Assembly (NCBI GenBank): GCA_037013495.1
Contig: JAZDXN010000013.1
Location: 124,001 to 188,000, forward strand
Direction: 5' to 3'
Length of the DNA stretch: 64,000 nt
Source of the DNA: Hippophae tibetana
Lineage: Eukaryota; Streptophyta; Magnoliopsida; Rosales; Elaeagnaceae
Below the pieces are notes generated by a model that saw only the letters and a list, made by a program, of their open reading frames with translations, did no database searches and had not been told where the DNA came from. A program made the translations under genes and the position numbers. Numbering within the stretch: position 1 is the first letter of the stretch; the number at the start of each line of letters is the position of its first letter. Below are positions 39,501 to 54,200 of the stretch, in pieces.

Positions 39501-42500
39501 GATACCGTGGACGTAATGGTGCAATATTTAATGAAATTATGAAAATAATTTTTAAACTTATACCAAGCAACTTATGCATATTTAATTTTTGCCATCTACT
39601 AAATATTTCACGTATTTTCTTAATATTTATTAGATATCTTAACTTTATAATTAGGACGATATCAAATAATTCTCAAACCGTAAATAAGTATAACAAAATA
39701 TCATAAGGTAGATCCCTAGAAAATACTTATTAAATATATATATATATAAGCTAATATAACTCAAAATCATTGTTTTTGCCAACTTTTTCAGCGCAAAATA
39801 AATTATTTTGAAGTAATTTAACTAACCAAATGTGTTATTTTGTTTTGTACAAATGAAATATGACATAATAATCTCATTTAAATAAAATAATACGTACTAG
39901 CTTATAATAAATATTATTAAAAATGTTAAAAATAAATAAATAAACCATAAAGTGTTTCCTATGTATGAAATAACTGAATAATATCACACTCTCAATTGGT
40001 AAATAATTATTTCATTCAATTTAATAATATATTTTAATATAACTAAGAATCATTGTTTTTGCCAACTAAATAGAGGCAAAATAAATTATTTCAATGTAAT
40101 TTAACAAACCAAATGTCTTATTTGTGTTTATAAAAATGAAATATAATGTAAAAAAACTAACACATATTAGTTTATACTAAATATTATTAAAAAAGATTAA
40201 AACAAATAAATAAAACATAATGTTTTTCTTTGTATGAAATAATTAAATCAAATCACATATAAGTAAAAAGAATAAATATATATATTAGATTTAATTAAAT
40301 AATCATTTACCAATTGAGGGTGAAATAAAACAAAGATTTAAAGACAAGAGGATCTTAATCGTAGTGTCGATACCGTAGACGTAATGGTGCAATATTTAAT
40401 GAAATTATGAAAATAATTTTTAAACATATACCATGCAACTTATGCATATTTAATTTTTGCCATCTACTAAATATTTCACGTATTTTCTTAATATTTATTA
40501 GATATCTTAACTTTATAATTAGGACGACATCAAATAATTCTCAAACCATTAATAAGGATTACAAAATTTCATAATGTAGATCCCTAGAAAATACTTATTA
40601 AATATATATATATATAAGCTAATATAACTCAAAATCATTGTTTTTGGCAACTTTTTCAGCGCAAAATAAATTATTTTGAAGTAATTTAACTAACCAAATG
40701 TCTTATTTTGTTTTGAACAAATAAAATATGACATAATAATCTCATTTAAATAAAATAACACGTATTAGTTAATAAGAAATATTATTAAAAATGTTAAAAA
40801 CAAATAAATAAACCATAAAGTGTTTCCTATGTATGAAATAACTGAATAAAATAATACTCTCAATTGGTAAATAATTATTTCATTCAATCTAATAATATAT
40901 TTTAATATAACTCAGAATCATTGTTTTGCCAACTAATTGGAGGCAAAATAAATTATTTTAATGTAATTTAACAAACCAAATGTGTTATTTGTTTTATAAA
41001 AATGAAATATAATATAAAAAAATAACACACACTAGTTTATACTAAATATTATTAAAAATGTTTAAAACAAATAAATAAAACATAATGTTTTTCTTTGTAT
41101 GAAATAATTAAATAAAATCACATATAAGTAAAAACTATAAATATATATATTAGATTTAATTAAATAATCATTTACCAATTGAGGGTGAAATAAAACAAAG
41201 ATTTAAAGACAAGAGGATCTCAATCGTAGTGTCGATACCGTAGACGTAATGGTGCAATATTTAATTAAATTATGAAAATAATTTTTAAACTTATACCAAG
41301 CAACTTATGCATATTTAATTTTTACCATCTACTAAATATTTCACGTACTTTATTAATATTTATTAGATATCTTAACTTTATAATTAGGATGACATCAAAT
41401 AATTCTCAAACCATTAATAAGGATTACAAAATATCATAAGGTAGATCCCTAGAAAATACTTATTAAATATATATATATATATATAAGCTAATATAACTCA
41501 AAATCATTGTTTTTGCCAACTTTTTCAGCGCAAAATAAATTATTTTGAATTAATTTAACTAACCAAATGTCTTATTTTGTTTTGTACAAATAAAATATGA
41601 TATAGTAATCTCATTTAAATAAAATAACACGTAGTAGTTTCTAATAAATATTATTAAAAATATTAAAAACAAATAAATAAACCATAAAGTGTTTCCTATG
41701 TATGAAATAAATGAATAAAATCACACTCTCAATTGGTAAATAATTATTTCATTCAATCTAATAATATATTTTAATATAACTCAGATTCATTGTTTTTGCC
41801 AACTACTTGGGGGCAAAATAAATTATTTTAATATAATTTAACAAAACAAATGTCTTATTTGTGGTTATATAAATGAAATATAATATAAAAAAACTAACAC
41901 ATATTAGTTTATTCTAAATATTATTAAAAATGAGTAAAACAAATAAATAAAACATAATGTTTTGCTTTGTATGAAATAATTAAATAAAATCACATATAAG
42001 TAAAAACTATAAATATATATATTAGATTTAATTAAATAATCATTTACCAATTGAGGGTGAAATAAAACAAAGATTTAAAGACAAGAGGATCTCAATCGTA
42101 GTGTCGATACCGTAGACGTAATGGTGCAATATTTAATGAAATTATGAAAATAATTTTTAAACTTATACCAAGCAACTTATGCATATTTAATTTTTACCAT
42201 CTACTAAATATTTCACGTACTTTATTAATATTTATTAGATATCTTAACTTTATAATTAGGATGACATCAAATAATTCTCAAACCATTAATAAGGATTACA
42301 AAATATCATAAGGTAGATCCCTAGAAAATACTTATTAAATATATATATATATAAGCTAATATAACTCAAAATCATTGTTTTTGCCAACTTTTTCAGGGCA
42401 AAATAAATTATTTTGAAGTAATTTAACTAACCAAATGTGTTATTTTGTTTTGTACAAATGAAATATGACATAATAATCTAATTTAAATAAAATAATACGT

Positions 42501-42617
42501 ACTAGTTTATAATAAATATTATTAAAAATGTTAAAAATAAATAAATAAACCATAAAGTGTTTCCTATGTATGAAATAACTGAATAATATCATGTATGAAA
42601 TAACTGAATAAAATAAC
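36517..42617. repeat. Domain D6: monomers 43-49, second copy of D2-D4 sequence
   Basis: Monomer starts are 36517, 37384, 38252, 39120, 39988, 40856 and 41725. Monomer 43 combines a D2-like front (types 13 and 16) with the back of monomer 18. Monomer 44 matches 19, 45 matches 20 and 46 resembles 21. Monomers 47, 48 and 49 match 24, 25 and 26 at offsets of 19980-19993 bp. Rare variants shared by 49 and 26 include AAAATGAGTAAAAC and TTTTAATATAATTT. Relative to the 18-26 run, the equivalents of 22 and 23 are missing, so the copy or the source has since lost or gained two monomers. Confidence 0.8.
42566..42610. repeat. 20-bp direct repeat with 5-bp spacer: junction of two monomer-end types
   Basis: ATGTATGAAATAACTGAATA occurs at 42566-42585 and again at 42591-42610, separated by ATATC. 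The first copy continues like the AATATCAC end type and the second like the AATAACAC end type. The 25 extra bases make this the longest spacing in the window (893 bp, from 41725 to 42618). It sits exactly where domain D6 gives way to the arm-deleted domain D7, so it reads as an exchange junction. Confidence 0.85.
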
Positions 42618-44348
42618 ACTCTCAATTGGTAAATAATTATTTCATTTAATCTAATAATATATTTTAATATAACTCAGAATCATTGTTTTTGCCAACTAAT
42701 TGGAGCCAAAATAAATTATTTTAATGTAATTTAACAAACAAAATGTGTTATTTGTTTTATAAAAATGAAATATAATATAAAAAAAATAACACACACTAGT
42801 TTATACTAAATATTATTAAAAATGTTTAAAACAAATAAATAAAACATAATGTTTTGCTTTGTATGAAATAATTAAATAAAATCACATATAAGTAAAAAGT
42901 AATAATATATATATTAGATTTAATTAAATACCAATTGAGGGTGAAATAAAACAAAGATTTAAAGACAAGAGGATCTCAAACGTAGTGTCGATACCGTGGA
43001 CGTAATGGTGCAATATTTAATGAAATTATGAAAATAATTTTTAAACTTATACCAAGCAACTTATGCATATTTAATTTTTGCCATCTACTAAATATTTCAC
43101 GTATTTTCTTAATATTTATTAGATATCTTAACTTTATAATTAGGACGATATCAAATAATTCTCAAACCGTAAATAAGTATAACAAAATATCATAAGGTAA
43201 ATCCCTAGAAAATACTTATTAAATATATGTATATATATATAAGCTAATATAACTCAAAATCATTGTTTTTGCCAAATTTTTCAGCGCAAAATAAATTATT
43301 TTGAAGTAATTTAACTAACCAAATGTGTTATTTTGTTTTGTACAAATGAAATATGACATAATAATCTCATTTAAATAAAATAACACGTAGTAGTTTCTAA
43401 TAAATATTATTAAAAATGTTAAAAAAAAATAAATAAACCATAAAGTGTTTCCTATGTATGAAATAAATGAATAAAATCACACTCTCAATTGGTAAATAAT
43501 TATTTCATTCAATCTAATAATATATTTTAATATAACTCAGATTCATTGTTTTTGCCAACTACTTGGGGGCAAAATAAATTTTTTTAATGTAATTTAACAA
43601 ACCAAATGTCTTATTTGTGATTATAAAAATGAAATATAATATAAAAAAACTAACACATATTAGTTTATTCTAAATATTACTAAAAATGATTAAAACAAAT
43701 AAATAAAACATAATGTTATGCTTTGTATGAAATAATTAAATAAAATCACATATAAGTAAAAAGAATAAATATATATATTAGATTTAATTAAATAATCATT
43801 TACCAATTGAGGGTGAAATAAAACAAAGATTTAAAGACAAGTGGATCTTAATCGTAGTGTCGATACCGTAGACGTAATGGTGCAATATTTAATGAAATTA
43901 TGAAAATAATTTTTAAACATATACCATGCAACTTATGCATATTTAATTTTTGCCATCTACTAAATATTTCACGTATTTTCTTAATATTTATTAGATATCT
44001 TAACTTTATAATTAGGACGACATCAAATAATTCTCAAACCATTAATAAGGATTACAAAATTTCATAATGTAGATCCCTAGAAAATTCTTATTAAATATAT
44101 ATATATATAAGCTAATATAACTCAAAATCATTGTTTTTGGCAACTTTTTCAGCGCAAAATAAATTATTTTGAAGTAATTTAACTAACCAAATGTCTTATT
44201 TTGTTTTGAACAAATAAAATATGACATAATAATCTCATTTAAATAAAATAACACGTATTAGTTAATAATAAATATTATTAAAAATGTTAAAAACAAATAA
44301 ATAAACCATAAAGTGTTTCCTATGTATGAAATAACTGAATAAAATAAC

Positions 44349-47300
44349 ACTCTCAATTGGTAAATAATTATTTCATTCAATCTAATAATATATTTTAATA
44401 TAACTCAGAATCATTGTTTTGCCAACTAATTGGAGCCAAAATAAATTATTTTAATGTAATTTAACAAACAAAATGTGTTATTTGTTTTATAAAAATGAAA
44501 TATAATATAAAAAAAATAACACACACTAGTTTATACTAAATATTATTAAAAATGTTTAAAACAAATAAATAAAACATAATGTTTTTCTTTGTATGAAATA
44601 ATTAAATAAAATCACATATAAGTAAAAAGTATAAATATATATATTAGATTTAAGTAAATAATCATTTACCAATTGAGGGTAAAATAAAACAAAGATTTAA
44701 AGGCAAGGGGATCACAATCGTAGTGTCGATACCGTGGACGTAATGGTGCAATATTTAATGAAATTATGAAAATAATTTTTAAACTTATACCAAGCAACTT
44801 ATGCATATTTAATTTTTGCCATCTACTAAATATTTCACGTATTTTCTTAATATTTATTAGATATCTTAACTTTATAATTAGGACGACATCAAATAATTCT
44901 CAAACCATAAATAAGGATTACAAAATTTCATAAGGTAGATCCCTAGAAAATACTTATTAAATATATATATATATAAGCTAATATAACTCAAAATCATTGT
45001 TTTTGAAAACTTTTTCAGCGCAAAATAAATTATTTTGAAGTAATTTAACTAACCAAATGTGTTATTTTGTTTTGTACAAATGAAATATGACATAATAATC
45101 TCATTTAAATAAAATAATACGTACTAGTTTATAATAAATATTATTAAAAATGTTAAAAACAAATAAATAAACCATAAAGTGTTTCCTATGTATGAAATAA
45201 CTGAATAATATCACACTCTCAATTGGTAAATAATTATTTCATTCAATGTAATAATATATTTTAATATAACTCAGAATCATTGTTTTTGCCAATTAAATAG
45301 TGGAAAAATAAATTATTTCAATGTAATTTAACAAACCAAATGTCTTATTTGTGTTTATAAAAATGAAATATAATATAAAAAAACTAACACATATTAGTTT
45401 ATACTAAATATAATTAAAATGATTAAAACAAATAAATAAAACATAATGTTTTGCTTTGTATGAAATAATTAAATAAAATCACATATAAGTAAAAAGTAAT
45501 AATATATATATTAGATTTAATTAAATACCAATTGAGGGTGAAATAAAACAAAGATTTAAAGACAAGAGGATCTCAATCGCAGTGTCGATACCGTGGACAT
45601 AATGGTGCCATATTTAATGAAATTATGAAAATAATTTTTAAACTTATACCAAGCAACTTATGCATATTTAATTTTTGCCATCTACTAAATATTTCACGTA
45701 TTTTCTTAATATTTATTAGATATCTTAACTTTATAATTAGGACGATATCAAATAATTCTCAAACCATAAATAAGGATTACAAAATATCATAAGGTAGATC
45801 CCTAGAAAATACTTATTAAATATATATATATATAAGCTAATATAACTCAAAATCATTGTTTTTGCCAACTTTTTCAGCGCAAAATAAATTATTTTGAAGT
45901 AATTTAACTAACCAAATGTCTTATTTTGTTTTGAACAAATAAAATATGACATAATAATCTTATTTAAATAAAATAACACGTACTAGTTTATAGTAAATAT
46001 TATTAAAAATGTTAAAAACAAATAAATAAACCATAAAGTGTTTCCTATGTATGAAATAACTGAATAAAATAACACTCTCAATTGGTAAATAATTATTTCA
46101 TTTAATCTAATAATATATTTTAATATAACTCAGAATCATTGTTTTTGCCAACTAATTGGAGCCAAAATAAATTATTTTAATGTAATTTAACAAACAAAAT
46201 GTGTTATTTGTTTTATAAAAATGAAATATAATATAAAAAAAATAACACACACTAGTTTATACTAAATATTATTAAAAATGTTTAAAACAAATAAATAAAA
46301 CATAATGTTTTGCTTTGTATGAAATAATTAAATAAAATCACATATAAGTAAAAAGTAATAATATATATATTAGATTTAATTAAATACCAATTGAGGGTGA
46401 AATAAAACAAAGATTTAAAGACAAGAGGATCTCAAACGTAGTGTCGATACCGTGGACGTAATGGTGCAATATTTAATGAAATTATGAAAATAATTTTTAA
46501 ACTTATACCAAGCAACTTATGCATATTTAATTTTTGCCATCTACTAAATATTTCACGTATTTTCTTAATATTTATTAGATATCTTAACTTTATAATTAGG
46601 ACGATATCAAATAATTCTCAAACCATAAATAAGGATTACAAAATATCATAAGGTAGATCCCTAGAAAATACTTATTAAATATATATATATATAAGCTAAT
46701 ATAACTCAAAATCATTGTTTTTGCCAACTTTTTCAGCGCAAAATAAATTATTTTGAAGTAATTTAACTAACCAAATGTCTTATTTTGTTTTGAACAAATA
46801 AAATATGACATAATAATCTCATTTAAATAAAATAATACGTACTAGTTTATAATAAATATTATTAAAAATGTTAAAAACAAATAAATAAACCATAAAGTAT
46901 TTCCTATGTATGAAATAACTGAATAATATCACACTCTCAATTGGTAAATAATTATTTTATTCAATTTAATAATATATTTTAATATAACTCAGAATCATTG
47001 TTTTTGCCAACTAAATAGAGGGAAAATAAATTATTTCAATGTAATTTAACAAACCAAATGTCTTATTTGTGTTTATAAAAATGAAATATAATATAAAAAA
47101 ACTAACACATATTAGTTTATACTAAATATAATTAAAAATAATTAAAACAAATAAATAAAACATAATGTTTTGCTTTGTATGAAATAATTAAATAAAATCA
47201 CATATAAGTAAAAAGTATAAATATATATATTAGATTTAATTAAATACCAATTGAGGGTGAAATAAAACAAAGATTTAAAGACAAGAGGATCTCAATCGTA

Positions 47301-50300
47301 GGGTCGATACCGTGGACATAATGGTGCCATATTTAATGAAATTATGAAAATAATTTTTAAACTTATACCAAGCAACTTATGCATATTTAATTTTTGCCAT
47401 CTACTAAATATTTCACGTATTTTCTTAATATTTATTAGATAACTTAACTTTATAATTAGGACGATATCAAATAATTCTCAAACCATAAATAAGGATTACA
47501 AAATATGATAAGGTAGATCCCTAGAAAATACTTATTAAATATATATATATATAAGCTAATATAACTCAAAATCATTGTTTTTGCCAACTTTTTCAGCGCA
47601 AAATAAATTATTTTGAAGTAATTTAACTAACCAAATGTCTTATTTTGTTTTGAACAAATAAAATATGACATAATAATCTTATTTAAATAAAATAACACGT
47701 ACTAGTTTATAGTAAATATTATTAAAAATGTTAAAAACAAATAAATAAACCATAAAGTGTTTCCTATGTATGAAATAACTGAATAAAATAACACTCTCAA
47801 TTGGTAAATAATTATTTCATTTAATCTAATAATATATTTTAATATAACTCAGAATCATTGTTTTTGCCAACTAATTGGAGGCAAAATAAATTATTTTAAT
47901 GTAATTTAACAAACAAAATGTGTTATTTGTTTTATAAAAATGAAATATAATATAAAAAAAATAACACACACTAGTTTATACTAAATATTATTAAAAATGT
48001 TTAAAACAAATAAATAAAACATAATGTTTTTCTTTGTATGAAATAATTAAATAAAATCACATATAAGTAAAAAGTATAAATATATATATTAGATTTAAGT
48101 AAATAATCATTTACCAATTGAGGGTAAAATAAAACAAAGATTTAAAGGCAAGGGGATCACAATCGTAGTGTCGATACCGTGGACGTAATGGTGCAATATT
48201 TAATGAAATTATGAAAATAATTTTTAAACTTATACCAAGCAACTTATGCATATTTAATTTTTGCCATCTACTAAATATTTCACGTATTTTCTTAATATTT
48301 ATTAGATATCTTAACTTTATAATTAGGACGACATCAAATAATTCTCAAACCATAAATAAGGATTACAAAATTTCATAAGGTAGATCCCTAGAAAATACTT
48401 ATTAAATATATATATATATAAGCTAATATAACTCAAAATCATTGTTTTTGAAAACTTTTTCAGCGCAAAATAAATTATTTTGAAGTAATTTAACTAACCA
48501 AATGTGTTATTTTGTTTTGTACAAATGAAATATGACATAATAATCTCATTTAAATAAAATAATACGTACTAGTTTATAATAAATATTATTAAAAATGTTA
48601 AAAACAAATAAATAAACCATAAAGTGTTTCCTATGTATGAAATAACTGAATAATATCACACTCTCAATTGGTAAATAATTATTTCATTCAATGTAATAAT
48701 ATATTTTAATATAACTCAGAATCATTGTTTTTGCCAATTAAATAGTGGCAAAATAAATTATTTCAATGTAATTTAACAAACCAAATGTCTTATTTGTGTT
48801 TATAAAAATGAAATATAATATAAAAAAACTAACACATATTAGTTTATACTAAATATAATTAAAATGATTAAAACAAATAAATAAAACATAATGTTTTGCT
48901 TTGTATGAAATAATTAAATAAAATCACATATAAGTAAAAAGTAATAATATATATATTAGATTTAATTAAATACCAATTGATGGTGAAATAAAACAAAGAT
49001 TTAAAGACAAGAGGATCTCAATCGTAGTGTCGATACCGTGGACGTAATGGTGCAATATTTAATGAAATTATGAAAATAATTTTTAAACTTATACCAAGCA
49101 ACTTATGCATATTTAATTTTTGCCATCTACTAAATATTTCACGTATTTTCTTAATATTTATTAGATATCTTAACTTTATAATTAGGACGATATCAAATAA
49201 TTCTCAAACCATAAATAAGGATTACAAAATATCATAAGGTAGATCCCTAGAAAATACTTATTAAATATATATATATATAAGCTAATATAACTCAAAATCA
49301 TTGTTTTTGCCAACTTTTTCAGCGCAAAATAAATTATTTTGAAGTAATTTAACTAACCAAATGTCTTATTTTGTTTTGAACAAATAAAATATGACATAAT
49401 AATCTTATTTAAATAAAATAACACGTACTAGTTTATAGTAAATATTATTAAAAATGTTAAAAACAAATAAATAAACCATAAAGTGTTTCCTATGTATGAA
49501 ATAACTGAATAAAATAACACTCTCAATTGGTAAATAATTATTTCATTTAATCTAATAATATATTTTAATATAACTCAGAATCATTGTTTTTGCCAACTAA
49601 TTGGAGCCAAAATAAATTATTTTAATGTAATTTAACAAACAAAATGTGTTATTTGTTTTATAAAAATGAAATATAATATAAAAAAAATAACACACACTAG
49701 TTTATACTAAATATTATTAAAAATGTTTAAAACAAATAAATAAAACATAATGTTTTGCTTTGTATGAAATAATTAAATAAAATCACATATAAGTAAAAAG
49801 TAATAATATATATATTAGATTTAATTAAATACCAATTGAGGGTGAAATAAAACAAAGATTTAAAGACAAGAGGATCTCAAACGTAGTGTCGATACCGTGG
49901 ACGTAATGGTGCAATATTTAATGAAATTATGAAAATAATTTTTAAACTTATACCAAGCAACTTATGCATATTTAATTTTTGCCATCTACTAAATATTTCA
50001 CGTATTTTCTTAATATTTATTAGATATCTTAACTTTATAATTAGGACGATATCAAATAATTCTCAAACCGTAAATAAGTATAACAAAATATCATAAGGTA
50101 AATCCCTAGAAAATACTTATTAAATATATGTATATATATATAAGCTAATATAACTCAAAATCATTGTTTTTGCCAAATTTTTCAGCGCAAAATAAATTAT
50201 TTTGAAGTAATTTAACTAACCAAATGTGTTATTTTGTTTTGTACAAATGAAATATGACATAATAATCTCATTTAAATAAAATAATACGTACTAGTTTATA

Positions 50301-51241
50301 ATAAATATTATTAAAAATGTTAAAAACAAATAAATAAACCATAAAGTATTTCCTATGTATGAAATAACTGAATAATATCACACTCTCAATTGGTAAATAA
50401 TTATTTTATTCAATTTAATAATATATTTTAATATAACTCAGAATCATTGTTTTTGCCAACTAAATAGAGGGAAAATAAATTATTTCAATGTAATTTAACA
50501 AACCAAATGTCTTATTTGTGTTTATAAAAATGAAATATAATATAAAAAAACTAACACATATTAGTTTATACTAAATATAATTAAAAATAATTAAAACAAA
50601 TAAATAAAACATAATGTTTTGCTTTGTATGAAATAATTAAATAAAATCACATATAAGTAAAAAGTATAAATATATATATTAGATTTAATTAAATACCAAT
50701 TGAGGGTGAAATAAAACAAAGATTTAAAGACAAGAGGATCTCAATCGTAGTGTCGATACCGTGGACATAATGGTGCCATATTTAATGAAATTATGAAAAT
50801 AATTTTTAAACTTATACCAAGCAACTTATGCATATTTAATTTTTGCCATCTACTAAATATTTCACGTATTTTCTTAATATTTATTAGATATCTTAACTTT
50901 ATAATTAGGACGATATCAAATAATTCTCAAACCATAAATAAGGATTACAAAATATCATAAGGTAGATCCCTAGAAAATACTTATTAAATATATATATATA
51001 TAAGCTAATATAACTCAAAATCATTGTTTTTGCCAACTTTTTCAGCGCAAAATAAATTATTTTGAAGTAATTTAACTAACCAAATGTCTTATTTTGTTTT
51101 GAACAAATAAAATATGACATAATAATCTTATTTAAATAAAATAACACGTACTAGTTTATAGTAAATATTATTAAAAATGTTAAAAACAAATAAATAAACC
51201 ATAAAGTGTTTCCTATGTATGAAATAACTGAATAAAATAAC
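44349..51241. repeat. Four-monomer higher-order repeat (V1-X-V2-Y), two copies
   Basis: Monomers 52-55 (44349-47792) and 56-59 (47793-51241) follow the same order of types, with offsets of 3444, 3445, 3445 and 3449 bp. V1 units have GATTTAAGTAAATAATC and GGCAAGGGGATCAC; X units have CAATGTAAT and AATAGTGG; V2 units have ATTGGAGCC with CTCAAACGTAG; Y units have AATAGAGGG and ATTTAATTAAATACC. The copies are not identical: monomer 58 has CCGTAAATAAGTATAAC and the ATATGTATAT tract where 54 has CCATAAATAAGGATTAC and a plain tract. Later exchange has therefore patched the repeat. Confidence 0.75.
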
Positions 51242-54200
51242 ACTCTCAATTGGTAAATAATTATTTCATTTAATCTAATAATATATTTTAATATAACTCA
51301 CAATCATTGTTTTTGCCAACTAATTGGAGCCAAAATAAATTATTTTAATGTAATTTAACAAACAAAATGTGTTATTTGTTTTATAAAAATGAAATATAAT
51401 ATAAAAAAAATAACACACACTAGTTTATACTAAATATTATTAAAAATGTTTAAAACAAATAAATAAAACATAATGTTTTGCTTTGTATGAAATAATTAAA
51501 TAAAATCACATATAAGTAAAAAGTAATAATATATATATTAGATTTAATTAAATACCAATTGAGGGTGAAATAAAACAAAGATTTAAAGACAAGAGGATCT
51601 CAATCGTAGTGTCGATACCGTGGACGTAATGGTGCAATATTTAATGAAATTATGAAAATAATTTTTAAACTTATACCAAGCAACTTATGCATATTTAATT
51701 TTTGCCATCTACTAAATATTTCACGTATTTTCTTAATATTTATTAGATATCTTAACTTTATAATTAGGACGATATCAAATAATTCTCAAACCATAAATAA
51801 GGATTACAAAATATCATAAGGTAGATCCCTAGAAAATACTTATTAAATATATATATATAAGCTAATATAACTCAAAATCATTGTTTTTGCCAACTTTTTC
51901 AGCGCAAAATAAATTATTTTGAAGTAATTTAACTAACCAAATGTCTTATTTTGTTTTGAACAAATAAAATATGACATAATAATCTTATTTAAATAAAATA
52001 ACACGTACTAGTTTATAGTAAATATTATTAAAAATGTTAAAAACAAATAAATAAACCATAAAGTGTTTCCTATGTATGAAATAACTGAATAAAATAACAC
52101 TCTCAATTGGTAAATAATTATTTCATTTAATCTAATAATATATTTTAATATAACTCAGAATCATTGTTTTTGCCAACTAATTGGAGCCAAAATAAATTAT
52201 TTTAATGTAATTTAACAAACAAAATGTGTTATTTGTTTTATAAAAATGAAATATAATATAAAAAAAATAACACACACTAGTTTATACTAAATATTATTAA
52301 AAATGTTTAAAACAAATAAATAAAACATAATGTTTTGCTTTGTATGAAATAATTAAATAAAATCACATATAAGTAAAAAGTAATAATATATATATTAGAT
52401 TTAATTAAATACCAATTGAGGGTGAAATAAAACAAAGATTTAAAGACAAGAGGATCTCAAAAGTAGTGTCGATACCGTGGACGTAATGGTGCAATATTTA
52501 ATGAAATTATGAAAATAATTTTTAAACTTATACCAAGCAACTTATGCATATTTAATTTTTGTCATCTACTAAATATTTCACGTATTTTCTTAATATTTAT
52601 TAGATATCTTAACTTTATAATTAGGACGATATCAAATAATTCTCAAACCGTAAATAAGTATAACAAAATATCATAAGGTAAATCCCTAGAAAATACTTAT
52701 TAAATATATGTATATATATATAAGCTAATATAACTCAAAATCATTGTTTTTGCCAAATTTTTCAGCGCAAAATAAATTATTTTGAAGTAATTTAACTAAC
52801 CAAATGTGTTATTTTGTTTTGTACAAATGAAATATGACATAATAATCTCATTTAAATAAAATAATACGTACTAGTTTATAATAAATATTATTAAAAATGT
52901 TAAAAACAAATAAATAAACCATAAAGTATTTCCTATGTATGAAATAACTGAATAATATCACACTCTCAATTGGTAAATAATTATTTTATTCAATTTAATA
53001 ATATATTTTAATATAACTCAGAATCATTGTTTTTGCCAACTAAATAGAGGGAAAATAAATTATTTCAATGTAATTTAACAAACCAAATGTCTTATTTGTG
53101 TTTATAAAAATGAAATATAATATAAAAAACTAACACATATTAGTTTATACTAAATATAATTAAAAATAATTAAAACAAATAAATAAAACATAATGTTTTG
53201 CTTTGTATGAAATAATTAAATAAAATCACATATAAGTAAAAAGTATAAATATATATATTAGATTTAATTAAATACCAATTGAGGGTGAAATAAAACAAAG
53301 ATTTAAAGACAAGAGGATCTCAATCGTAGTGTCGATACCGTGGACATAATGGTGCCATATTTAATGAAATTATGAAAATAATTTTTAAACTTATACCAAG
53401 CAACTTATGCATATTTAATTTTTGCCATCTACTAAATATTTCACGTGTTTTCTTAATATTTATTAGATATCTTAACTTTATAATTAGGACGACATCAAAT
53501 AATTCTCAAACCATAAATAAGGATTACAAAATTTCATAAGGTAGATCCCTAGAAAATACTTATTAAATATATATATATAAGCTAATATAACTCAAAATCA
53601 TTGTTTTTGCCAACTTTTTCAGCGCAAAATAAATTATTTTGAAGTAATTTAACTAACCAAATGTCTTATTTTGTTTTGAACAAATAAAATATGACATAAT
53701 AATCTTATTTAAATAAAATAACACGTACTAGTTTATAGTAAATATTATTCAAAATGTTAAAAACAAATAAATAAACCATAAAGTGTTTCCTATGTATGAA
53801 ATAACTGAATAAAATAACACTCTCAATTGGTAAATAATTATTTCATTTAATCTAATAATATATTTTAATATAACTCAGAATCATTGTTTTTGCCAACTAA
53901 TTGGAGCCAAAATAAATTATTTTAATGTAATTTAACAAACAAAATGTGTTATTTGTTTTATAAAAATGAAATATAATATAAAAAAAATAACACACACTAG
54001 TTTATACTAAATATTATTAAAAATGTTTAAAACAAATAAATAAAACATAATGTTTTTCTTTGTATGAAATAATTAAATAAAATCACATATAAGTAAAAAG
54101 TATAAATATATATATTAGATTTAAGTAAATAATCATTTACCAATTGAGGGTAAAATAAAACAAAGATTTATAGGCAAGGGGATCACAATCGTAGTGTCGA

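Noticed and set aside
42440-42625. 61-codon open frame on the - strand over A' and the 25-bp duplication
   Set aside because: It is produced by the local duplication at the monomer junction, is not conserved in other units, and has no recognisable domain.
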